Below are positions 16,235-25,013 of a stretch of DNA of 44,431 nucleotides, piece by piece. Where the stretch lies: assembly GCF_937951745.1 (NCBI RefSeq), contig NZ_CALFBQ010000020.1:1-44431 (forward strand), read 5' to 3'. A program made the position numbers and the translations under genes. Numbering within the stretch: the first letter of the stretch is position 1; every line of letters starts with the position of its first letter. Under the pieces are notes generated by a model. It searched no databases, was not told the DNA's origin, and saw nothing but the letters and a program-made list of their open reading frames with translations. The stretch comes from an uncultured Chloroflexus sp. Lineage in GTDB: Bacteria > Chloroflexota > Chloroflexia > Chloroflexales > Chloroflexaceae.

Positions 16235-17060
16235 TCTGTTGGCGCGCAGTTTCGGCGAGCACCTAGCCGGTGCGGTGCAACCGCGCCTGCCGGCCCGGTT
16301 CGAGCCGGTTGCGCCACTTAGTGGCGAGGTGACGCCAGTGCGGGTGGATGATCGGGCTGTACCGGGATCACCGTCGGCGGTGCAGCGGGTGGAGTCATCA
16401 CCTGCGTCACCCGCCAGCGCGATCGTGCCGGTTGAACGCCGGGAGGCGCCGCCGTTGCCGGTAGCTCCGCCGCCGGCATGGGGGCAACCGCCAATTATCG
16501 GCAGCGAGATGCGGTCTATCCCTACGTCGTACTCTGATGCGCCAGCGCCTAGCTCGCCGGATCGTGGCCCTAGCGAAGCGAACGGCGAGCGCACTGCGCC
16601 GGCAGGTATAGCACGTTTCGTCGATTTGCGCGGGTTGCCGGAGCCGACCAGCGTCGTTGATCAGCTACGGTTGCCGGAGGTTGCCGCTGTACTGCCTGCG
16701 ATGCCGCCAGCGCCTGCCATTTCGTTCCAGCCGGCCAGCGCTCCAGATACGCCGCGCGAACCACCGGTAGCGCCGGCCACCCGGCACCCTGTTGCGCCGA
16801 CGCCGGTTATAGCGCGTAAACCGGTAGCGCCAACCCATCCGCCGCGCATCACCGTGACAATTGGGCGGGTGGAGGTGCGTGCCGTACCAACGCCATCGTC
16901 GCCGTCACGCTCACGACTGCAACCACACGTACCAGTTCGTATTGCGGTATGGCCATTCCGTCCAACGCCATCGTCGCCGTCACGCTCACGACTGCAACCG
17001 CCGACCCCGAAGCTCAGCCTTGACGAATATCTGCGCCGGCGTGAGGGAGGAACGCGATGA
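16212..17060 (+). CDS. Proline-rich eCIS protein
   Basis: A 282-residue, mostly disordered protein very rich in Pro, Ala, Ser and Val. A short N-terminus (NDPLANLLARSFGEHLAG) and a conserved-looking end (PPRITVTIGRVEVRAV, then LSLDEYLRRREGG) frame a variable middle. Proteins with the ITVTIGRVEVRA/SLDEYLRRR end are common between the gp26-like and DUF4255 genes of eCIS loci; their role is unknown. Two 13-residue copies (PTPSSPSRSRLQP) are encoded by identical 38-base segments 75 bases apart, which interrupts the normally contiguous C-terminal motif. The start (ATG 16212 or 16215) lies inside the previous gene; the end overlaps the next by 4 bases. Confidence 0.75.
   Translation: MMNDPLANLLARSFGEHLAGAVQPRLPARFEPVAPLSGEVTPVRVDDRAVPGSPSAVQRVESSPASPASAIVPVERREAPPLPVAPPPAWGQPPIIGSEMRSIPTSYSDAPAPSSPDRGPSEANGERTAPAGIARFVDLRGLPEPTSVVDQLRLPEVAAVLPAMPPAPAISFQPASAPDTPREPPVAPATRHPVAPTPVIARKPVAPTHPPRITVTIGRVEVRAVPTPSSPSRSRLQPHVPVRIAVWPFRPTPSSPSRSRLQPPTPKLSLDEYLRRREGGTR
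16887..16999 (+). repeat. In-frame 38-bp direct repeat, 75-bp period
   Basis: 16887-16924 and 16962-16999 are identical (starting CCAACGCCATCGTCGCCG). The 75-base period equals 25 codons, so gain or loss of a unit keeps the frame. The 37 bases between copies are unique. Confidence 0.95.
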
Positions 17061-18370
17061 GCAACGCGCTCGCGATTGCCGCAGTCACTGCTGTTTTGCG
17101 TGATCTGTTGCAAGACGGTCTGATCGATCACGACCTCACCGGCGCGCTCGGTGATGTGACGGTGAGTGTTGTGGCGCCGGCGCAGGCCCTCGCCGCCTTC
17201 ACCCCCAACAGCGGCCAACTCAACCTCTTTCTCTACCACCTGAGCTACAACCCCGGCTGGCGCAACCACGGTTTACCGTCGCGTTCGGGGCGCGGCGATT
17301 TGATCAGCGATCCGCCGTTAGCACTCGATCTGCACTATTTGTTGACCGCCTACACCGACCAAGACTATCTGGCTGAACTGTTGCTGGGCTATGCGATGCA
17401 GCTCTTGCACGAGACGCCAGCGCTAGCCCGCGATGCCATCCGCATTGCGCTCGCCCCGCCTGCGCCGGTCAGCGGCGTTGCCTTGCCGGGATCGGCTCGC
17501 GCCAGTCTGGTAGCATCTGATTTGGCCGATCAAATCGAACAGATCAAAATCACTCCCGAACCGCTGAGCCTCGAACAGGTCTCGCAAATCTGGTCAAGCG
17601 TGCAATCGCCGTACCGTCCCACCGTGGCCTATCAAGCATCGGTGGTCTTGATCGAAAGTCGGCGACCAACTAGGCAGGCGCTGCCGGTGCGCCGGCGCAA
17701 TCTGTATGTGCTGCCTTTCCGCCAGCCGCGTATCACCCAACTTGGCGCGCAAGCCACCGCAACCGATCCGGTGAGCTTCCAGCAGCCGATCTTGCCCGGT
17801 TACCGACTGGTGATCCGTGGCCAACAGTTACGCGGTGAAGATGTCGTGATCCGGATTGGCGAGACTGAAGTGGCGCTACTGCCGGCTCAGATGACTGATA
17901 CCCAGATCATCGTCGCGTTGCCGGCGAGCTTACGGGCCGGCGTACAGGCGGTGCAGGTCGTTCACCGGTTGCAACTCGGCACGCCACCCACCCCGCACCG
18001 TGGGGGCGAATCGAATGTGGCGGCGTTCATCTTGTCCCCTATGATTAGCGCTACCGCCGGCCCACGTGATGGCGACGGCAATGTCACGCTCACCCTCACC
18101 CTCACGCCGCCGGTGGGCAAACAGCAGCGGGTGACGCTCTTGCTCGACGAAACATCGCCGCCGGCCAATCGGCCACCGCGCTCGTTCGCGTTGCCGCTGC
18201 CGGCGCGCGTGCCTGCGCTTCCACCCAACGATACTGATGCGACGCTCACGATCACGACAGACATTGTGCTGGCGGGCACCTATTTGGTACGGGTGCAGGT
18301 AGATGGGGCAGAGAGTCAACTTGACGTAAGCGGAAGCGGATTTAGCGGGCCAACGGTGGTCATCCCATGA
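17057..18370 (+). CDS. DUF4255 tail terminator/cap protein with extra Ig-like domains
   Basis: A 437-residue protein. Residues 1-190 are a DUF4255 domain (MSNALAIAAVTAVLRDLL, LNLFLYHLSYNPGWRN, LALDLHYLLTAY, LLGYAMQLLHETPAL), the family of Pvc16/Afp16, which caps the tube and sheath at the end away from the baseplate and sets the end of assembly. Residues about 235-330 resemble an IPT/TIG Ig-like fold (ILPGYRLVIRGQQLRGEDVVIRIG), and the last 100 residues form another beta domain. The extra domains would sit on the outer cap, where they could attach the particle to a membrane or cell surface. The start overlaps the previous gene and the end overlaps the ATPase gene, each by 4 bases. Confidence 0.88.
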   Translation: MSNALAIAAVTAVLRDLLQDGLIDHDLTGALGDVTVSVVAPAQALAAFTPNSGQLNLFLYHLSYNPGWRNHGLPSRSGRGDLISDPPLALDLHYLLTAYTDQDYLAELLLGYAMQLLHETPALARDAIRIALAPPAPVSGVALPGSARASLVASDLADQIEQIKITPEPLSLEQVSQIWSSVQSPYRPTVAYQASVVLIESRRPTRQALPVRRRNLYVLPFRQPRITQLGAQATATDPVSFQQPILPGYRLVIRGQQLRGEDVVIRIGETEVALLPAQMTDTQIIVALPASLRAGVQAVQVVHRLQLGTPPTPHRGGESNVAAFILSPMISATAGPRDGDGNVTLTLTLTPPVGKQQRVTLLLDETSPPANRPPRSFALPLPARVPALPPNDTDATLTITTDIVLAGTYLVRVQVDGAESQLDVSGSGFSGPTVVIP

Positions 18371-20301
18371 GCACGGCCACGGCAATCGATTGGGTGACAG
18401 CCAACCAGCGCTACCTCAATGCAGCGCTCGACGTGACGAAGCAGCGGCTGGTCGGGAAGGGCAATGAGGCACGGTTGCGTGCAGCCGAACAGGCATTGGC
18501 GGCAGCCCGCGTTGCTATGCCCGCGCTGCCGGCGCTTGAGCAGCTGCGCATCATCTTTGGCTTGACCGAGTTCGAGACCGAACTGCTGCTGTTCTGCGCG
18601 GCTGTGGAACTCGATAGTAGCGTGGCGGCGCTCTGTACGGCGGCGCAGGGTGATCCGCAGCGTTACCGTCCGACCATCGGGCTGGCGCTGGCAGTGTTAC
18701 CCGCTGCTCACTGGAGCGCGGTAACGCCGACTGCGCCGTTGCGCCACTGGCGGTTGATCGAGGTGGCCGAGGGTGAGCCGCTCGCGACTGCGCCGTTACG
18801 GATTGACGAGCGAGTATTGCACTACCTGCTCGGTGTGGCGACGCTCGACCGGCGCCTGCAGCCGCTGGTACGTCTGCTAGAACCGGCAGCGGCGCTGCCG
18901 GCCTCGCATCGGCAACTCGTGGAACGGATTGCAACCCTGTGGGAAGAGCAACCTGCACCGCCGCCGGTGCAGATCTGCGGCAGCGATTCGTTCAGCCGGC
19001 AGGCGATTGCCGCAGCGACAGGCGAGCGACTGGGGCGGGTAGTGTATCTGTTGCGGGCCGAGGATGTGCCTGCCGGCCCTGCCGAGCAAGAGTTGTTGGC
19101 CCGCCTGTGGGAACGGGAAGCGGCGCTGAGCGGCGCGCTGGCGCTGATTGCAGTGGACGATGGCGAAACGTCGCGGGCGTGGCTTGGCTGGCTGGAACGG
19201 GTACAGGGCATGGTGTTGTTGGCGAGCGCCGATCCGTTGCCGTCCGGCGATCGGCTGATTGTACGGTTTGATGTACCACAACCCGATCGAACCGAGCAAC
19301 GATCGCTCTGGCAACAGATACTGGGTGAACGAGGTCTAGCTCTCAACGGCCAACTCGAACCGCTGCTGGAGCAGTTTACCCTCAATGCTAACGCCATTCG
19401 CGCTGCCGGATTAGCGGTCTCTACTGATCAGGCTGCTGATTGGTGGGGAGCCTGCCGCGCGCAGGCCCGTCTCCGTCTCGATGGGTTGGCACAGCGGATC
19501 GAGACGGTGGTGAGTTGGGACGATCTCGTATTACCGGACGAGCACATCGCAACGCTGCGCCAGATGGTAGCGCATGTGCGCCAGCGGGATCGGGTGTACG
19601 AGCAGTGGGGCTTTGGCCTGCGCGGTGAACGCGGGTTGGGGATTAGCGCGCTCTTTGCCGGGCCGAGCGGCACCGGCAAGACGTTAGCTGCCGAGGTGTT
19701 AGCCAACGAACTGCGGCTCGATCTCTATCGCATTGACCTTAGTGCAGTGGTGAGTAAGTATATCGGCGAAACCGAAAAGAATCTGCGCCGCATCTTCGAT
19801 GCTGCCGAAGGCGGGGGCGCGATTCTGCTGTTCGACGAAGCCGATGCGCTGTTTGGCCGCCGCAGCGAAGTGAGAGACAGTCACGATCGGTACGCTAACC
19901 TTGAAGTGAGCTACCTCTTGCAGCGGATGGAGGCGTACCGCGGCTTGGCCATTCTTACCACCAACATGAAGCAAGCGATTGATACCGCGTTCTTGCGCCG
20001 AATTCGTTTTATCGTGAACTTCCCATTTCCCGACGCAGCGCAACGCCGGCGCATCTGGCAGCGGGTCTTTCCGCCCGCTACACCGCTGGCCGAGCTGGAT
20101 TGGGCGCGGCTAGCGCAACTGAATCTAGCTGGTGGCAACATTCGCGGCATCGCCTTGAATGCCGCTTTTCTGGCCGCTGATGCCGGCGAATCGGTGACGA
20201 TGCGCCATCTCTTGAGCGCGGCGCACAGCGAATACGCCAAATTAGACAAACCGCTGACCGAGACGGAATTGCGCGGGTGGGGGGGATTGACGCACGGATA
20301 G
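18367..20301 (+). CDS. AAA+ ATPase of the injection system (Afp15/Pvc15-like)
   Basis: A 644-residue protein. The last 250 residues are a classical AAA+ module: Walker A GPSGTGKT (432-439), Walker B LLFDEADALFG with Asp490-Glu491, sensor 1 in ILTTNMKQAID, and arginine fingers in FLRRIRF. The N-terminal 400 residues form a degenerate second ATPase-like domain preceded by helices (FGLTEFETELLLFCAAVEL), as in Pvc15. In eCIS this ATPase is needed for particle assembly or loading of payloads. It overlaps the DUF4255 gene by 4 bases and is followed 17 bases later by a small gene. Confidence 0.95.
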   Translation: MSTATAIDWVTANQRYLNAALDVTKQRLVGKGNEARLRAAEQALAAARVAMPALPALEQLRIIFGLTEFETELLLFCAAVELDSSVAALCTAAQGDPQRYRPTIGLALAVLPAAHWSAVTPTAPLRHWRLIEVAEGEPLATAPLRIDERVLHYLLGVATLDRRLQPLVRLLEPAAALPASHRQLVERIATLWEEQPAPPPVQICGSDSFSRQAIAAATGERLGRVVYLLRAEDVPAGPAEQELLARLWEREAALSGALALIAVDDGETSRAWLGWLERVQGMVLLASADPLPSGDRLIVRFDVPQPDRTEQRSLWQQILGERGLALNGQLEPLLEQFTLNANAIRAAGLAVSTDQAADWWGACRAQARLRLDGLAQRIETVVSWDDLVLPDEHIATLRQMVAHVRQRDRVYEQWGFGLRGERGLGISALFAGPSGTGKTLAAEVLANELRLDLYRIDLSAVVSKYIGETEKNLRRIFDAAEGGGAILLFDEADALFGRRSEVRDSHDRYANLEVSYLLQRMEAYRGLAILTTNMKQAIDTAFLRRIRFIVNFPFPDAAQRRRIWQRVFPPATPLAELDWARLAQLNLAGGNIRGIALNAAFLAADAGESVTMRHLLSAAHSEYAKLDKPLTETELRGWGGLTHG

Positions 20302-20318
20302 GCCGGAAAGGGTGGGCA

Positions 20319-20573
20319 ATGTCGGTTGAGATTGAGATTCAGATAGATGAAATAGCCCTGATCGGCTTTGAGCCGCTCAACCGCGAGCGTGTCAAAGCGG
20401 CGTTGGTTGCCGAGTTGAGCCGGTTGCTGACGGAAGAGGGCATGCCGGAGGGCCTGAATAGCGATCGGATCGTCGCGACGCTTAACGGCGGCGCGTTTCG
20501 GTTAGCGCCGGGGATGCGGCCTGAGCAGATCGGCCAGCAGATCGCACTGGTACTCTATCGGGGGTGGTGGTAG
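20319..20573 (+). CDS. Small conserved-type eCIS protein
   Basis: An 84-residue acidic protein that I do not recognise by name. It begins MSVEIEIQIDEIALIGFEP and ends IGQQIALVLYRGWW. The alternation of a strand (EIEIQIDEIALIG), a helix (RERVKAALVAELSRLLTEEG) and a final helix suggests a compact alpha/beta fold. The ATG at 20319 has GGAAAGGG upstream; an upstream ATG at 20277 would overlap the ATPase gene. Its position just before the DUF4157 giant suggests a chaperone or loading factor for it; that is inference. Confidence 0.7.
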   Translation: MSVEIEIQIDEIALIGFEPLNRERVKAALVAELSRLLTEEGMPEGLNSDRIVATLNGGAFRLAPGMRPEQIGQQIALVLYRGWW

Positions 20574-20707
20574 ATGGCGTGGGGAAGTGTCGGTTGACAT
20601 GAGCGGGGTGCGGAGGGCATCTGAACGGTCGCACCACATCGCCCTTGAACATCGACCGGTTGCGAGCCAGAGAGGCTACCATCCCAACCTCTGTGAACAA
20701 AACAGCT

Positions 20708-23700
20708 ATGATCAAAATTGCCATACGCAAACCAACCCGCGCCCCTGCACCGGCCCGCGCTGCCGATGTTCCGGCCTTGCTAGCGCAGGCCGCCGCGCAA
20801 CCGGCGGTCGCGCTACCCTACCGGGCTACTCTTGAGGCGCGGTTTAGCCGTCGGCTCGACCAGATTGCTGTCTATGCCGGGCCGCTGGCGCAAGCGGCGC
20901 TGACCTTCTTGCACGCCGAGGCGCTCACCCATCAGGGGGCCATCTTCCTCGCTGATCCACACCCGCCACTGGAGGTGGTTGCCCACGAGGTGGTGCATGT
21001 GTTGCAGATGAGGAGTGGAGCATTAGACGCCAGCCCGCAACCCGGTGAAGCAGCGATTGGGGGTGCGGGAACGGGGTGGTCAGAAGATGGCGCTGTTCAG
21101 CACGAGGCGCCAATTGTCCCCGCCACCGCACCCGCCGAGCACGAGGCGACGCTGCTGACTGCACAGGCGCAGCGCGTGACTGCTACCCCGCTCGTGCCGC
21201 CCTTGGTCGTGACCACGACTTTACCGCCGGCAGCGGTAGCCTTGCGCCGCGCTGCGACCCCGGCCCCGCCCACCAACGAACCGGCGGCTGAGACCTTCCG
21301 TCGCACCGCCGAACGCAAGCACCGCCCAGCGGCGCCAGCGCCCGAAACTCCGCGACCGGTGTCAGCTCTGTCGCCAGTTCCATCCACGGTGCCACCAGCC
21401 ATCGAACCAGATCAACCGCCGTGCGAGCTGCCGCCACCATCAGCGCCCGGCGTGAGCGAAGCAGATGTCGCGGCCCGCGAGGCTGAGCAGGCGCAGGCCG
21501 CAGCGGCGCTGGCTGCTGCTGAAGGGCCGGAAACCTTGATGGTAGCCTTTGCCGCTGCGCCGCCGACGATAAAGGCTCAACACGCTGCAACATTGGGCAG
21601 CGAGACCAACCGGCTGGCAAAAGAAGAACAAGCCGCGTTTAGCGCCGAACTGCCCGATCTGCATGCCGAACTCAACACGCAGGTCGAAACCCCGCCGCCG
21701 CTGGCCGTTGCCCCGCCAGATGCCCGCCCGCTCGACCTAGATGTTGAAGGAGCAGTGCCGCGGGTTGAACTGCCGCCAACGCCCGATCCCGGTCGCTACA
21801 CTGCCAACGACCGCGTCACTGCCGATGTGTCGCGGCTGCTGAGCGGCGAGGCCGATGATCGCGCCGCCAGCCTTGCCACGCAACTGCGCGCAGTGCAAAC
21901 CAGCGATGCCAGTGTTGCGACCTCACCCGGGGCACTGCCGCGCGTGCCGTTAACCGAGGGGGCCGACCCGGCGCAACTTGACGAACAGATCACCAAAGGG
22001 ATCACGCAGTCGCGCCAGATGCGCGACGAGGCGGCGCAGGCGGTGATCAACGGGCCGGGGCCGGAACAGGCCCAACCGGTCGCACTCGATGCAGCGTACC
22101 CAGTAGGTGAACTGGCGCAGCCGGAGATCGCCGCGCCGGCAATGCCTGCCGAACCGCAGGCGTATCTTGAGCTAGACCTGCCGCCGGAGGTTCAGATCAC
22201 CTTCGATCAGCAGCACCAGTCGGCAATGGAGGCGAGTCTGGCTGAAGCGCGAACGCAGGTGGATGCAGCGAGCGCCGAACGCGATCAGCAGCGGGCCGAG
22301 GCGGTGGCCGCAGCGCAAGCGCAGGCGCAAGCGCAATCGGCGCAGGCTGATGAGCAGCAACGAGCCGGCGTGATCGAAGCCCGTGCGCAGATACAGGACG
22401 CGCGGCAAGAGACGCTGGCAGCGCAGCAGGCGGCAGTGGGCGACATCGAGCAACAGGCGACTGCCGAGCGCACTGCCCACAGGCGCGAGATCGACGAGCG
22501 GGTGCGCGCCGACGAATCCCAGATCGAGCAGCACTACACAGCAGCGGAGCGTGATGCCCGCGCCGAGGTAGCCGATGGCGAGCGGGAAGCCGCAGCCGAA
22601 CGGCAACGATCCGAACGCGAAGCCGCAGAGCAGAGCTGGTGGGATCGGGCGGTCAACTTCGTGCGCGATGCTTTCGCCGCCCTCACCAGAGCGATCGGTG
22701 CCATCTTCGACGCTGTGCGGCGCGCGGTCAACGCGATTCTCGATGCGGCTAAGGCGCTGGCGATGCGGATCATTGACGCCGCTGCCGCCTTTGTCAATGG
22801 CCTGATTGCCGCCTTCGGCGAATTGCTGAAAGGGCTGGTCGATACTCTCATCGGCAGCATTTTCCCCGAACTGGCAGCGCGGCTCAATGCCGCCATCGAC
22901 AACGCAGTGGCCTTCGCGCAGCGTGTGGTCACCGCCGCCGCCGAGGGTCTCAAAGCCGGCATCGCCGCGCTGGTCGAAGGACTGCGCGCCGGGCTGAATG
23001 CGATCATCAACATCTATCAGGCAGCAGTGCAACTGGCGCTGGCTGCCGTGCAAGCGGCGCTCACCGGCGATTGGGCGGCGCTGGCGCGCATGGCGCTCGA
23101 AGCGGTGCTGAAGGTGGCCGGGATTGATCCCGCCACCTTCTACCAGTTCATCGGGCGAGCACAAGAGACCTTCCAGCTCATTCTCGCCGATCCGGGCAAG
23201 TTTGTCGGCCATCTGGTCGATGCCTTCCTCGATGGAGTGCGCCGCTTCGCTGATAACATCCTCACCCATCTGCAAGCTGGCATCATCGGCTGGTTAACCG
23301 GTTCGCTCGGTGGGGCGGGGATCACGTTGCCCGAGCGGTTCGACCTGATGGGGGTGCTGAGCCTGATCCAGCAGATCCTTGGGCTGACGTGGGAACGATT
23401 ACGCACGCGGGCGGTGCGCCTAATCGGCGAGCGGGCCGTCGCCGTAATCGAGGTTGTCGCCGGTTACCTACGCACGCTGATCGAAGGCGGCTGGGATGCG
23501 CTCTGGCAGCGGATCCGCGATGATCTGGCCAGTCTGCGCGAAATGGTGCTCGAAGGGATCAAGCGTTTTCTGCTCGAACGGATTGTCATAGCGGCGATCA
23601 CCCGTCTTGCCACAATGTTCAACCCGGTCGGCGCCATTGTCAATCTGATTTTGGCCGCTTATAACCTGTTCACGTTTTTGCGTGATCAACTGGCGCGGAT

Positions 23701-25009
23701 CATCGAAGTGGTGCAGACGGTGGTCAACGCGATCGGCGACATTGCCCGCGGCATCATCCAACCGGCGGCACAGCGGGTCGAAGAGACGCTGGCCCGTCTG
23801 CTGCCGCTGGCGATAGATCTGCTGGCCCGCCTGCTCGGTTTGGGCAACGTGGGCAACAACGTGCGCCAGATCATCGAGCGGGTGCGCGGGATGGTTGATC
23901 GCGCCATCGACCGCCTGATCGACCGGGTGCGGAACATGTTCAGCGGGAGCGGGGCTGAGCGTCGGGCGGCAGCGGAAACTGCGCTGACGTGGGAGGTAGG
24001 AGCATTGACAGTTCCCTTCACCGCTGCCGGCCAACACCACCTCTACGTGCGTATTGTCAACCGGCGAGCAGTTATGTCGGTGGCCAGCAATGAACAAGAC
24101 TTTGACCGTTTCGCTAACGATTTGGCGCAGCGGATTCAGGCGTTGCCTGATAGCCCCAACAAAACACGTCTTAGCCAGCAGCTTGCACAGGCTCGCCAAC
24201 TGTCTGCCACGGTCGAAACGCAGCAGACTCAGGCAGCTAACCGCGCGGCACAGGCGCAAGGTGTTGCCGGGCCGGGTCTGCCAACAGAGCAGAATATCCA
24301 ACGCCAGCTCGACCAACTCATTGCGGCGTTGTCAGGTGTGATGGTTTGGGCTAGCAGTGTGCCACGTGATTTCGCGCCGGGCCACATTCAGTACAACCCG
24401 CAAGGTGATCGGGCGCGGCGCGCGCATGGCTGGCTTGGTAAGAAAGCGCACCGTGAACCTGAAGATCAAGCCCGTGTGTCAAGGCCGCTTAATCGAGCAA
24501 TTACCGATTTGCAAACCCAAGGTGTCACCATCAATGCCAGTTTTGATGCTGGTCACCTCATTGCTAGTCGCTATGGCGGCGATGGTAGTTGGCGTAACTT
24601 AGTGCCGATGGAAGCGCGGATGAATCGCAGTTGGTTTAGTGCTTTTGAAGCACGAGTGCAGACGCACGTTGATGTCGGTGAGGCGATCTACGCCGATATT
24701 AATGCTAGTTACGGCGGCAATGCGTTTGCACGTTTGATGAGCGAAACCGGGATTAGCAGTTTGACACCGTTGCAGCAACTCACTGTGGCGCCGGTCTTTG
24801 AACGCATCCCTCAAGCGATCACAGCAACGGTTGGTCGTCGTACTAGCGATGGCCGTGATCAAGTCATCTTTCAGCAGACGTTCGATCCACGCCAGCGTTT
24901 GGCTTTTACCATCGGCCAAGCGCGGCGCGAAGGGTTAGTTGGCGGTGGACAGCCGGAGAGATCGCGCGATCTCTTTATCCAACGTGATGAAGAATCTTCT
25001 AGAGGATAG
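20708..25009 (+). CDS. Giant DUF4157 protein with helical tape-measure-like middle and C-terminal nuclease
   Basis: A 1433-residue protein. Residues 35-105 are a DUF4157 domain with a complete HEVVH zincin motif at 93-97. Residues 110-480 are Pro/Ala-rich and probably disordered. Residues 500-640 form a long coiled coil (Gln/Ala/Glu/Arg-rich). Residues 643-1077 are a chain of amphipathic to hydrophobic helices. Residues about 1190-1400 are a DNA/RNA non-specific endonuclease of the beta-beta-alpha-metal type: DAGHLIASRYGGDGSWRNLV gives base His1283, and Asn1297 or Asn1306 is the metal ligand. DUF4157 is known as a marker of eCIS payloads, so this is probably a nuclease toxin. With no other ruler gene in the locus, the middle may also set tube length. 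Start uncertain: ATG 20708 lacks a good ribosome binding site, and TTG 20645 is an alternative. Confidence 0.88.
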   Translation: MIKIAIRKPTRAPAPARAADVPALLAQAAAQPAVALPYRATLEARFSRRLDQIAVYAGPLAQAALTFLHAEALTHQGAIFLADPHPPLEVVAHEVVHVLQMRSGALDASPQPGEAAIGGAGTGWSEDGAVQHEAPIVPATAPAEHEATLLTAQAQRVTATPLVPPLVVTTTLPPAAVALRRAATPAPPTNEPAAETFRRTAERKHRPAAPAPETPRPVSALSPVPSTVPPAIEPDQPPCELPPPSAPGVSEADVAAREAEQAQAAAALAAAEGPETLMVAFAAAPPTIKAQHAATLGSETNRLAKEEQAAFSAELPDLHAELNTQVETPPPLAVAPPDARPLDLDVEGAVPRVELPPTPDPGRYTANDRVTADVSRLLSGEADDRAASLATQLRAVQTSDASVATSPGALPRVPLTEGADPAQLDEQITKGITQSRQMRDEAAQAVINGPGPEQAQPVALDAAYPVGELAQPEIAAPAMPAEPQAYLELDLPPEVQITFDQQHQSAMEASLAEARTQVDAASAERDQQRAEAVAAAQAQAQAQSAQADEQQRAGVIEARAQIQDARQETLAAQQAAVGDIEQQATAERTAHRREIDERVRADESQIEQHYTAAERDARAEVADGEREAAAERQRSEREAAEQSWWDRAVNFVRDAFAALTRAIGAIFDAVRRAVNAILDAAKALAMRIIDAAAAFVNGLIAAFGELLKGLVDTLIGSIFPELAARLNAAIDNAVAFAQRVVTAAAEGLKAGIAALVEGLRAGLNAIINIYQAAVQLALAAVQAALTGDWAALARMALEAVLKVAGIDPATFYQFIGRAQETFQLILADPGKFVGHLVDAFLDGVRRFADNILTHLQAGIIGWLTGSLGGAGITLPERFDLMGVLSLIQQILGLTWERLRTRAVRLIGERAVAVIEVVAGYLRTLIEGGWDALWQRIRDDLASLREMVLEGIKRFLLERIVIAAITRLATMFNPVGAIVNLILAAYNLFTFLRDQLARIIEVVQTVVNAIGDIARGIIQPAAQRVEETLARLLPLAIDLLARLLGLGNVGNNVRQIIERVRGMVDRAIDRLIDRVRNMFSGSGAERRAAAETALTWEVGALTVPFTAAGQHHLYVRIVNRRAVMSVASNEQDFDRFANDLAQRIQALPDSPNKTRLSQQLAQARQLSATVETQQTQAANRAAQAQGVAGPGLPTEQNIQRQLDQLIAALSGVMVWASSVPRDFAPGHIQYNPQGDRARRAHGWLGKKAHREPEDQARVSRPLNRAITDLQTQGVTINASFDAGHLIASRYGGDGSWRNLVPMEARMNRSWFSAFEARVQTHVDVGEAIYADINASYGGNAFARLMSETGISSLTPLQQLTVAPVFERIPQAITATVGRRTSDGRDQVIFQQTFDPRQRLAFTIGQARREGLVGGGQPERSRDLFIQRDEESSRG

Positions 25010-25013
25010 GCGT

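Noticed and set aside
22172-23275. A 367-codon minus-strand open frame inside the giant DUF4157 gene
   Set aside because: It is a high-GC shadow of the helical region, with no ribosome binding site or recognisable protein content.
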